Assembly: GCF_003268475.1 (NCBI RefSeq)
Contig: NZ_MCIF01000002.1
Coordinates: 4,817,661-4,881,660 of the forward strand
Direction: 5' to 3'
Length of the DNA: 64,000 bases
From: Thermogemmatispora tikiterensis
Lineage (GTDB): Bacteria; Chloroflexota; Ktedonobacteria; Ktedonobacterales; Ktedonobacteraceae
Shown piece by piece: positions 50,796 to 58,662 of the stretch (position 1 is the first letter of the stretch; the number at the start of each line of letters is the position of its first letter). The notes beneath the pieces were generated by a model, which was not told where the DNA came from, ran no database searches, and saw nothing but the letters and a program-made list of their open reading frames with translations. The translations under genes and the position numbers were made by a program.

Positions 50796-53700
50796 ATGGT
50801 CTCATTGATTCGCTCAGATCGCGTGCTGGTCTTCGCTGATCCGGCCTATCCACGAGCTTGCAGTCAGGCTCTCCTGCGCAAGCTACTGCCCGGCCCCTTT
50901 GAGGTCAGCGATGCGTCCCACCTGGCCCAGGCTCTGGAGGACGCTCCGCGTCTCCTGGTCTCATTTCACGGCCCCTATTTCCCAAAAGCCGCCTGGAATG
51001 CTCTGCTGCGCTTTCTGGAGCGCGGGGGCAACCTGGCCGTCTTCGGTGGTATGCCTTTTGCCCGGCCTGTTACCGCTGCTGGCGAGGTGGAACCGGAGCA
51101 GGATGTCTATGCGCGTCAGCTCTGCCTGGGACCGTTCTTTCCGGTCGATCTGGCGGCGAGCGGGGCCCAACCTGCTTCGCTCCGTCTGGTCGCTGCCCCG
51201 GAAGCACTCTTCCTGCGTGATTGTGCTCTTCCACTATCTTCTGAGCGCCCAGGACGCTTCTGGGCCTGTTATCCACGTTTGACGCAGACGTCCGACTACC
51301 CTGAAGAGATTGGCTCGGCGGGACCGTTCGATACGCTGCTGCGGCCACTGCTCTTCGCTGTCGCGACAACGCCCTATGGCGAGGAACGGCTGGCGACGCC
51401 GGCTTTTGTACTTGATCAGCTGGGGGGGCGCTTCCAGGGAGGGCGCTGGCTGCTCTCGCTGTGGGAGCCTGAGACTGCAGAGGACTGGCTGGCCCTGGCT
51501 GAACCTATTCAGCGTCTGCTGGCCCTGGCACTGGAAGATCCGCTCTGCTGCGCCGTTCGCCCAGTGCTAGCCTGTTATCGACCTGAAGAGGCGCCAGCGC
51601 TGGTGGTGACGCTGCCTGAGCGGCTGGATCTGGAGCTGCGTATCACGGTGACGCAGGCCGATGATGGCCAGGTTCTGCGTCGCTGGGATTTCGCAGCTCC
51701 GGCCTCACCGGTGCATTCCGAGCGCTATCTGCAGATGGCGCTGCCGCCCAAAGCCGGCCTCTATCGCGTGCACACCGAGTATCGGCCCGTGGGCGGCCAG
51801 TGGCTGAGCCAGGAGACAGGCTTCTGGATCTGGGATGAGGCGCTGATTGCGGCGACACGCGGCAAGCGCCTGGTGGCTGGGCGTGACTATTTTTATCAGG
51901 GCGAGCGCCTCTTTCTGGTCTGCGGAACAACCTATATGGATAGCCGCGTGCAGCGCAAGTACTGGCGCCTGCCGAATCCGGCCCGCTGGGAGCGCGAGAT
52001 GGCCGAGATGAAGGCTGCCGGCATCAATCTACTGCGTACTGGCCTCTGGACAGCCTGGCGCGACGTGCTGCCGGTGGCCGGGGTGCCAACGGAGTCTTTT
52101 CTGCGCGCGCTCGATGCCTTTGTGCTGACAGCCTGCCGCCAAGAGCTGCAGGTCATCTTTACCTTCTTTGCCTTCTTTCCCCCTCTCTTCGATGGCCTGA
52201 ACCCCTGGCTCGATCCGCGCTCGCTGGAGGCTCAGGAGCGCTTTCTCTCACTGCTAGCCCGCCGCTATGCACAGGTGGAGTTGCTGTCGTGGGACTTGAT
52301 CAATGAGCCGAGCTTTGGCGATCCGGCTCGGGCCTTCGCTCAGCGTCCGTTGCCCAATTATGATCGCTACGAGCAGCAGGCTTTTGTACAGTGGCTCAAG
52401 GAGCGCTACACGCTGGAGCAGCTGCAGCTGCGCTGGCGCGAGACGCCGGCAGAGCTATCTTCCTGGGAGCAGCTGCGCCTGCCGCGCGAGGCCGACTATT
52501 CGACCTCGGTGCGCGATACGACGGCGCGCGCCATGCTGAAGGTGGCCGACTATACGCGTTTTTCGCAGGAGATGTTTGTGACCTGGGCGCGGCGCATGTA
52601 TCGCGCCATTCGGGCCGCTGGTAGTCAGACCTTGATCGGCGTGGGCCAGGATGAGGCGGGGGCCCGCATCGCTCCGCAGTTCTATGCCACGGCTGTCGAT
52701 TATACGACGACGCATCCCTGGTGGAATGTTGATGATCTGCTCTGGGACATGCTGCTCGACAAGACGCCGGAGCGGCCCAATCTGATCCAGGAGACGGGTG
52801 TGATGCTGGTGCGCGACGTCGATGGCCGTCCCTGGCGTACGGAGCAGGCCAATGCCTGGCTGCTGGAGCGCAAGCTGATCATGGGCCTGATGGCCAATGG
52901 GGCTGGCCTGATCCAGTGGCTCTGGCATACCAATGCCTACATGACCAGCGAGAACGAGAATAGCATCGGCCTGGTCCGCGCCGATGGCAGCGCCAAGCCG
53001 GAGCTGCTGGTGATGCGCGAGTTCTGTCGCCTGGCGGAAGCACTGGCGGATCAGCTGCAGGAGGCGCCGGAGCCTCCGCCGGTCTGGCTGGTGATCCCGT
53101 ATAGCCAGTGGTTCGTGCGCCCGGACCTGGGTGCCCTGCCAACGCGCCAGGCGGTGCGAGCTTTGGCCTATGAGCTGGGCGTGATCCCGCAGCTCATTGG
53201 GGAGCAGCGCCTGGCCTCCGAGCTGGAGAGGACAGGGCATCGGCCCCAGCTGATCATCTTGCCTGCTCTGCAGCTCTGCGAGCCGGCGGCCTGGTTCGCT
53301 GTGCTTGATTATGTCCAGCGCGGTGGAACGGCCCTGGTGAGCGGCGTCGTTGGACGCGATATGCACAATCTGCCTTTCAATCCACATCTGAACTATGGTG
53401 CCGGACTGCCCGCACCAGAGCCGGTGGCTCCCTATGAGGTGCTGCGGCTTGAGGATGGCAGTCGCTATCAGTTGAGCTTTACACAAGAAAAGACAGGTTA
53501 CGTGCGCAAGGCTCACAACGAGTTACGGGAGCTGCAGATGGGAGCCGGGCGCCTGCTCTGGGCGGGGCTGCCAGTGGAGCTGGCTGGCGAACTGGAGCCA
53601 TTGGCGCGTCTCTATCAGCGAGCGCTGGGGAAGACGCCGCTGGAGCCGCTGCCTGAAGGATGGCGTCGGCCCTGGCTGTTGGTGCGTCGTCCGCTCAAAG

Positions 53701-53885
53701 AGGGAAGACTCTTGCTGGTGGCTTCCGAGGCCGGCGACGAGCAGCGCCTCTCGCTGGCAGAGGAGGGCCTGACGCTGGCAGTAGCCCCGCAGCGTGCGGG
53801 AGCTGTGCTATGGCGTCCGGGAGAGCCGCCGCGGCTCTTTGGTGGCTTGCGAGCTGTTGCAGCAGACGGACCAGCTCATGAGTGA
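50796..53885 (+). CDS. large clan-A glycoside hydrolase (GH42/GH5-like) with flanking Rossmann-like domains
   Basis: 1029 residues from ATG 50796 (TGAGGAA upstream). Residues 1-100 are a flavodoxin/GATase-like fold (VLVFADPAY...RLLVSFHGPYF...RGGNLAVFGGMPF), about 220-330 a beta domain, about 370-710 a TIM barrel with predicted acid/base E504 (SWDLINEPSF) and nucleophile E666 (NLIQETGVM), then a second GATase-like domain (VWLVIPYSQWF...GGTALVSGVVG, about 765-850) and a beta-sandwich end. No signal peptide. The barrel with a GATase-like partner recalls GH42. Substrate unknown; the mannan-linked context suggests a mannoside or galactoside. Confidence 0.8.
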   Translation: MVSLIRSDRVLVFADPAYPRACSQALLRKLLPGPFEVSDASHLAQALEDAPRLLVSFHGPYFPKAAWNALLRFLERGGNLAVFGGMPFARPVTAAGEVEPEQDVYARQLCLGPFFPVDLAASGAQPASLRLVAAPEALFLRDCALPLSSERPGRFWACYPRLTQTSDYPEEIGSAGPFDTLLRPLLFAVATTPYGEERLATPAFVLDQLGGRFQGGRWLLSLWEPETAEDWLALAEPIQRLLALALEDPLCCAVRPVLACYRPEEAPALVVTLPERLDLELRITVTQADDGQVLRRWDFAAPASPVHSERYLQMALPPKAGLYRVHTEYRPVGGQWLSQETGFWIWDEALIAATRGKRLVAGRDYFYQGERLFLVCGTTYMDSRVQRKYWRLPNPARWEREMAEMKAAGINLLRTGLWTAWRDVLPVAGVPTESFLRALDAFVLTACRQELQVIFTFFAFFPPLFDGLNPWLDPRSLEAQERFLSLLARRYAQVELLSWDLINEPSFGDPARAFAQRPLPNYDRYEQQAFVQWLKERYTLEQLQLRWRETPAELSSWEQLRLPREADYSTSVRDTTARAMLKVADYTRFSQEMFVTWARRMYRAIRAAGSQTLIGVGQDEAGARIAPQFYATAVDYTTTHPWWNVDDLLWDMLLDKTPERPNLIQETGVMLVRDVDGRPWRTEQANAWLLERKLIMGLMANGAGLIQWLWHTNAYMTSENENSIGLVRADGSAKPELLVMREFCRLAEALADQLQEAPEPPPVWLVIPYSQWFVRPDLGALPTRQAVRALAYELGVIPQLIGEQRLASELERTGHRPQLIILPALQLCEPAAWFAVLDYVQRGGTALVSGVVGRDMHNLPFNPHLNYGAGLPAPEPVAPYEVLRLEDGSRYQLSFTQEKTGYVRKAHNELRELQMGAGRLLWAGLPVELAGELEPLARLYQRALGKTPLEPLPEGWRRPWLLVRRPLKEGRLLLVASEAGDEQRLSLAEEGLTLAVAPQRAGAVLWRPGEPPRLFGGLRAVAADGPAHE

Positions 53886-53952
53886 AGGAAGACAGCGGGG
53901 AAGGATACTCTATCCGGGCATCTGCTTCCCCGCTGGCATCAAGCTATGGCTC

Positions 53953-53981
53953 TGGACAGAGTCCAGCTGTGCAGTTATACT
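53953..53981 (+). promoter_or_regulatory. strong promoter of the MHS transporter transcript
   Basis: TGGACA (53953-53958), 17-base spacer, TATACT (53976-53981); both boxes match consensus at five of six positions. Confidence 0.65.
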
Positions 53982-54264
53982 ATAACTAATTGCATACCTT
54001 CGGGAAGGCATGCCCCTCAGACAGCGAGCGAGGTAGCAGTTCGCTCATGCAGCTTGACCAGATCGGTAAGAAGAGGCAAGACCGGACATAAGTCCATCTA
54101 CCGGACTGACCTGCTCCTCTCTGTTGAGGGAGATCTGGGCGGTGAGGGCGATGACTGCCTCACTGCCGTCCATTCATGCTGAAAGAGGCATTGCAAGCGA
54201 CAAACGAATGAGAAGCAAGCCGTTGCCTCGTCGGGCCAGCAACGCTGCCGCCTGCCCTGTCGTT

Positions 54265-54274
54265 TGGTACCGCG
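54265..54274 (+). promoter_or_regulatory. T-box-like motif (possible T-box riboswitch)
   Basis: TGGTACCGCG matches the T-box consensus UGGNACCGCG, with an F-box-like CCGTTG 40 bases upstream. A classical stem I with AGUA/GAA specifier-loop motifs was not found, so the call is tentative. Confidence 0.3.
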
Positions 54275-54425
54275 AAGGTGAGGCCACTGCTCTGGAGAGT
54301 GCCCGGGGGCGCAGGACGTCTGTCCCTCTGTGAGTCCTCGCTTGTCGGACTGCGCTCTGCAGCTTCAGTATTCCTCGATGCGGGAACGTCGCAATTGATC
54401 CTGACTTCGCTTCAAGGAGGAATGC

Positions 54426-55799
54426 ATGGCAACGGTCTCAGAGACGAGTCCCGTCACTGTACGCCGTATGGTCCCCATTCTGGCGGCGAGCACCGTCGGA
54501 ACGGCCATCGAGTGGTACGATTTCTTCCTCTACGGTTTCCTCTCGGCGACGGTCTTTCCCAAGCTCTTCTTCCCGGAGCTGGATCCGGTTGCTGGGACGA
54601 TCGCTTCCTTTACGACCAACTTTGTGGGCTTCTTTGCGCGTCCACTGGGTGGGGCCTTCTTCGGCTGGTTTGGTGATCGCGTGGGGCGGAAGTCGACGCT
54701 GATTGCGACGCTGTTGCTGATGGGGATCGCCACAGCGCTGATGGGCCTTCTACCAGGTCATGCTCAGATTGGTCTGGCGGCGCCCCTGATCCTTTCTGTG
54801 CTGCGCTTCTTGCAGGGGGCTGGCGTCGGTGGCGAGTGGGGGGGCTCAGTCCTGCTCTCGATGGAGTATGGCGACAATCGCCGTCGCGGCTTCTGGATGA
54901 GCTGGCCACAGACCGGTGTGCCGCTGGGGCTGGCGCTGGCGGCCATTGCTGTCCTGAGCTTTCAGGCCATTTTCCCTGGTGAGGCTTTCCTGTCGATCGG
55001 CTGGCGCATTCCCTTCCTGCTGAGCCTGCTGCTGATCCTGGTCGGCCTCTACATCCGTCTGCGCATTCTGGAGACGCCGGCCTTTCGTCGTGTCAAGGAG
55101 ACGGGGCGCATCGCTCATGTGCCGCTGGTGGAGGTTTTCCGGCATTACTGGCGTGAGATCATCCTCTCGGCTCTGGTGCGCTCGGCTGAGCAGGCGCCGT
55201 TCTACCTGTTCACGACCTTCATCCTCTCCTATGGCTCCAAGACACTCAAAGTTGACTCCAGTGTCCTCTATGCTGGCCTGATTATCTCGGCAGTCTGCAG
55301 CCTGATCCTAATGCCGACCTGGAGCCATCTCTCAGATCGCTTCGGGCGCAAGCGCTGGTACATGATCGGCTGCGTCTTGATGGCCCTCTACGCTTTCCCG
55401 TACTTCCTGTTGCTGGAGACGCGCCTGCCGGTGGTGGTCCTGCTGGCGATGATCCTCTCGATCAGCTTCTGCCATGACTGGCTCTACGGTCCGCAGGCGG
55501 CCTTGATTTCGGAGCGCTTTGGAACGCGGCTGCGCTACAGCGGGGCTTCGCTGGGCTACCAGCTGGCCTCGATTACGGCGGGTGGCCCAGCCCCAATCCT
55601 GGCGACCTGGCTGGTAGCCAATACGCATACATGGCTGGGGAGCGGGACGCCGTCCTATACGCTGATTGCCGTCTTCATTATCTTCATGGCCGTGGTCTCC
55701 TTCATCTCGACAGCCCTGCTCGGGCGCGAACTGGCCGGTCAGGCTGCCGTGGAGGATGTGGGAGGTGAAGAAACCAGGCTAACGACTCAGGTGCAGTAA
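54426..55799 (+). CDS. MHS-family MFS transporter (organic acid / betaine type)
   Basis: 457 residues behind AAGGAGG. Twelve membrane segments; the family start GTAIEWYDFFLYGFLSATVFPKLFFP and the MFS loop GWFGDRVGRKSTL identify the metabolite:H+ symporter group (ShiA, KgtP, ProP, YhjE). RFLQGAGVGGEWGGSVLLSMEY is also characteristic. Substrates in this group are carboxylates or betaines. The adjacent catabolic operon (57-64 kb, other strand) would fit uptake of an organic acid. The long leader upstream suggests RNA-level regulation. Confidence 0.9.
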   Translation: MATVSETSPVTVRRMVPILAASTVGTAIEWYDFFLYGFLSATVFPKLFFPELDPVAGTIASFTTNFVGFFARPLGGAFFGWFGDRVGRKSTLIATLLLMGIATALMGLLPGHAQIGLAAPLILSVLRFLQGAGVGGEWGGSVLLSMEYGDNRRRGFWMSWPQTGVPLGLALAAIAVLSFQAIFPGEAFLSIGWRIPFLLSLLLILVGLYIRLRILETPAFRRVKETGRIAHVPLVEVFRHYWREIILSALVRSAEQAPFYLFTTFILSYGSKTLKVDSSVLYAGLIISAVCSLILMPTWSHLSDRFGRKRWYMIGCVLMALYAFPYFLLLETRLPVVVLLAMILSISFCHDWLYGPQAALISERFGTRLRYSGASLGYQLASITAGGPAPILATWLVANTHTWLGSGTPSYTLIAVFIIFMAVVSFISTALLGRELAGQAAVEDVGGEETRLTTQVQ

Positions 55800-55847
55800 G
55801 TCCGGCCTGATCAGACTGGCTCAGCTTCCTCATGGAGAGGGAGCGAC

Positions 55848-55897
55848 GGAGAGGCGGGTACCGCCGCAGCCCTATCTGCGGAGCTGGCCGCCTCTCC
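55848..55897. terminator. hairpin between the convergent MFS and crtYd genes
   Basis: GGAGAGGCGG (55848-55857) pairs exactly with CCGCCTCTCC (55888-55897), overlapping the last codons of crtYd. Likely bidirectional. Confidence 0.5.
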
Positions 55898-56264
55898 TCT
55901 TGTGCGATCCGCTGGAGGATGGCCCGGGTGGCGAGCCAGTGCCAGAGCCAGAGGAAATAGTGAGGGATGGGAGCAGCAAGACGTAGCCCTGTGCAATCAT
56001 GGCCGCCGTCAGGAAGTAGAACAGGGCTTCCTCCAGGGGAACATTGCCGAGGGTGAGGCCCAGGATCAGCGTGGGCTGGAAGAACCAGATATGTTGAGCG
56101 ATGGCCAGGCTATCGGTCAGGGTCAGGTAGCTGCCGACCAGAAGCACCGCCCAGGGCCAGCGTCGACGCCAGATCCAGAGCTTGCGCCAGCCGACGAGCC
56201 ATTGCAGGCCCAGGATAGGCAAGGCCCAGGCCAGCAGGAAAAGCAGATAGGTAGCGTGCGCCAT
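55872..56264 (-). CDS. crtYd: lycopene cyclase subunit (CrtYd type)
   Basis: 130 residues starting six bases after the crtYc stop. Three membrane helices and the family motif VPLEEALFYFLTAAM (PLEE, essential in heterodimeric cyclases) are visible. A glycine/serine-rich tail of about 25 residues closes the protein. CrtYc and CrtYd together form the beta- or epsilon-cyclase of Actinobacteria, archaea and some Chloroflexota. No other carotenoid gene is in the window. Confidence 0.8.
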   Translation of the reverse strand: MAHATYLLFLLAWALPILGLQWLVGWRKLWIWRRRWPWAVLLVGSYLTLTDSLAIAQHIWFFQPTLILGLTLGNVPLEEALFYFLTAAMIAQGYVLLLPSLTISSGSGTGSPPGPSSSGSHKRRGGQLRR

Positions 56265-56270
56265 ATTCGC

Positions 56271-56627
56271 TCAGACCCCTTTCCTGGTGGTAATCTCTTC
56301 CCCTGGGAGAGGAGGCACGGGAGTGGGACCAGAGCGCAGGAGGGCGTAGAGCAGCAAGGTAGTCAGCAGGGTTTCCAGCAGAGCGAAGAGATATTCTTCG
56401 AGGGGAATGAGCCAGAGACGCAGGCCCCAGGTCTGGGCGGGCGACCAGTTCCAGATGCCGCGAGCGACGGCGGCGTGATCCCAGGGGGCCATAGCCAGCA
56501 GGACGATCGCCGCAAGCAGGGCAGTCGTCAGCCAGTAGCGACGGCAGAGCAGGCGCCGGCCCAGCAGCAGTATCAGCGAGCCGATGGGCGCAAGCAGGAA
56601 GAGGAGCAGAAAGCCAGCGTAGGTCAT
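56271..56627 (-). CDS. crtYc: lycopene cyclase subunit (CrtYc type)
   Basis: 118 residues from ATG 56627 (GGAG nine bases upstream; an in-frame ATG at 56666 lacks a site). Three membrane helices; PLEEYLFALLETLLTTLL is the matching PxEE motif of this subunit, and WNWSPAQTWGLRLWLIPLEEY is typical of cyclase domains (GxRxWxIPxEE). Forms an operon with crtYd. Confidence 0.8.
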   Translation of the reverse strand: MTYAGFLLLFLLAPIGSLILLLGRRLLCRRYWLTTALLAAIVLLAMAPWDHAAVARGIWNWSPAQTWGLRLWLIPLEEYLFALLETLLTTLLLYALLRSGPTPVPPLPGEEITTRKGV

Positions 56628-57073
56628 TGCCGATTTCTCCCGAAGATGCAAGAGATGCACCATCATAACAGTAGAGGCACACCAGGGGCGAGGAAGGTCT
56701 CTCGCCAGGCCTCTCTTCTGAGTAAGACGCGTGCTGCGCGCTTTTCTGGCCCCAGGAGAAACGGGCTGCTGAAGCCAGGAGCTGGCCTCAACAGGCCCCG
56801 GTGAAGTCTCTGTCTTGCTCTCTCTGCTCGCTCCTGCTGCCTATGGTACGCCGCTGGTGGGTAGCTGTGCAAGCGCGGCGGGCAGCTCACGCCTCCGAAC
56901 GCCTGCCGTCGTCGAAAGGCGAGCTGCCCACCTCCTCACGCAGCGGGGGGTAGGGGCAAGGGCGCACACTGCCGCGTGGGCGCCGTGTGCACGCCAGCGC
57001 AGCAGCACGCGCGACCCCGCTGCGTCAAGAGGCGCCCGCGTGACCCGAGCTGGCTGAGGAGCGCTGGCTCAAC
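56628..57073. other. 446-base interval with nothing recognised
   Basis: Open frames here are short and low-complexity. No promoter pair, hairpin or RNA motif could be supported. Confidence 0.4.
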
Positions 57074-58474
57074 TCAAGGTCCCAGCATCACCAGACGCTC
57101 AACCGTCATCTCGCGGATGGCGTAGGCGGGGCCTTCCTTGCCGAAGCCGCTATCTTTCATACCGCCGTAGGGCATGCCGTCGGCGCGCGTACTGGAAGTA
57201 CCATTGATAATCACTCCACCCACCTCCAGACGGCGAGCCAGCTCCAGAGCTGTTGCCAGCGAGGAAGTGTAGACCCCGGCCTGCAAGCCGTAGCGGCTGG
57301 CGTTGGCCGCCTCGATCGCCTCATCCAGCCGCTCAAAGCGCACAATGCTAACCACAGGAGCGAAGATCTCTTCACGCGTGATGCGCATTGGTGGCGCGAC
57401 CTCATGCAGCAGTGTCGGCTGAAAGAGCGTTCCTGTACAGGTGCCGCCGACCAGCACGCGTGCCCCTGAGCGCAGAGCTTCCTCCACCAAGGCGCAGGCG
57501 CGCGCTGCCGCGCTCTCGCTGATCAGTGGCCCGACCTCTGTCGCCGGATCGGCGGGGTCGCCGCTCTTAAGGGCCGCTACCTGCGCGCTCAGGCGCTCCA
57601 CAAACTCGCGCTCCACTGAGGTATGGACAAAGAGCGACTGGACTGACGTGCAGACCTGGCCGGCTTTGCGATAGCCGGCGTGGGCCACGTCGCGGGCCGC
57701 CCGCTCCAGATCGGCATCGGCGCAGATGATGGTCGCTGAGACGCTGCCCAGCTCCAGCGAGACTGGACGCAGACCCGTCTCGCGCTTGACGATCGCTCCC
57801 ACCTCGGTTGAACCGGTGAAGGTGGTAAAGCCAATACGCGGATCGCGCAGGAGCCGCAGACCGACCTCGGAGCCGGAGCCATAGAGGACCTGCAGACGGC
57901 CCTCGGGTAGCCCGGCCTCGTCGAGGATCTGGGCCAGTAGCGCGGCTGTCAGCGGCGTCAACTCCGCCGGCTTAAGGATGACGGCGTTGCCGGCGGCCAG
58001 GGCCGGCCCGATCTTGTGACAGACCGTATTGAGCGGGGCATTGAAGGGCGTAATGGCCAGGACGATGCCCACTGGCACACGGATGGTCAAGGCCAGACGC
58101 TGCTCGAAGCCGGGGCTGGCGTCCAGAGGCACCACTTCGCCACCCAGGCGTAGAGCCTCCTGCGCGCAGAGGGTCAGCGTGACCACGGCCCGCGCAAATT
58201 CCTGTTCGACATCCTTGCGCGAGAAGCCCGTTTCGCGGCGCATGGTCTCCAGCACTGCGGTGCGGCGCTCTTCAAGCAGCGCCACCGCCCGCTGCAGGAC
58301 CGCCGCCCGTTCGCGCGCCGGCCACGGGCGCCGCCTGGCCTGCTCTGCCGCCTGCAGCGCCTGCTCGATCTCGCGCTCGCCGGCCCGCGGCAGCTCGCCG
58401 ATGACCTCGCCACTCCACTTGTCGCGCACAATAACCGCCCTGGCGGCAGCCGATGACTGACTCATCGTGCTCAT
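57074..58474 (-). CDS. NAD(P)-dependent aldehyde dehydrogenase
   Basis: 466 residues. ATG 58474 or 58465 is the start; both lie in a GAAGG-repeat leader. The catalytic cysteine is C275 (KAGQVCTSVQS) and the general base is E241 (SLELGSVSATII); the cofactor-binding FTGSTEVG and the N-terminal NAD fold (TPFNAPLNTVCHKIGPALAAGNAVILKPAELTP) are intact. The GS in place of GGK after the catalytic glutamate (normally LGGK) places it in the lactaldehyde / glyceraldehyde-3-phosphate-type branch. It is last in the catabolic operon and would oxidise the aldehyde product. Confidence 0.92.
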   Translation of the reverse strand: MSTMSQSSAAARAVIVRDKWSGEVIGELPRAGEREIEQALQAAEQARRRPWPARERAAVLQRAVALLEERRTAVLETMRRETGFSRKDVEQEFARAVVTLTLCAQEALRLGGEVVPLDASPGFEQRLALTIRVPVGIVLAITPFNAPLNTVCHKIGPALAAGNAVILKPAELTPLTAALLAQILDEAGLPEGRLQVLYGSGSEVGLRLLRDPRIGFTTFTGSTEVGAIVKRETGLRPVSLELGSVSATIICADADLERAARDVAHAGYRKAGQVCTSVQSLFVHTSVEREFVERLSAQVAALKSGDPADPATEVGPLISESAAARACALVEEALRSGARVLVGGTCTGTLFQPTLLHEVAPPMRITREEIFAPVVSIVRFERLDEAIEAANASRYGLQAGVYTSSLATALELARRLEVGGVIINGTSSTRADGMPYGGMKDSGFGKEGPAYAIREMTVERLVMLGP

Positions 58475-58502
58475 CCTTCCTTCGTTCCTTCTTTCCTTCC
58501 TA
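58471..58502 (-). repeat. GAAGG repeats in the aldehyde dehydrogenase leader
   Basis: On the minus strand, tandem AAGG/GAAGG units run right up to the ATG and double as multiple ribosome-binding options. Confidence 0.6.
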
Positions 58503-58662
58503 GTGCTCTCCGCGTCCGCTTTGGCCGAAACCAGTTGATCCCGGCTACCCGGTGGGCGCTCTCTCTGTCTCGCTGACCAGCCCGACAGGCAGGCGGACGG
58601 GCGCCGGGCGAGCTGGCGACCGGCCCGGCCAGAGGGGCGAAGCGAAGAGCGAGAGCGGCGAA

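Larger units (their letters stand above)
53886..54425 (+). other. 540-base leader region of the MHS transporter
   Basis: No gene supported. It contains a strong promoter (53953-53981), a hairpin GCAT-A-CCTT-CGGG-AAGG-C-ATGC (53992-54013), a longer hairpin around 54136-54172, a CCGTTG box (54220-54225) and a T-box-like TGGTACCGCG (54265-54274). This layout suggests a structured regulatory leader of about 430 bases. Confidence 0.5.

Noticed and set aside
56663..56890. 75-residue minus-strand frame upstream of crtYc
   Set aside because: Arginine/proline-rich with no domain and no ribosome site.
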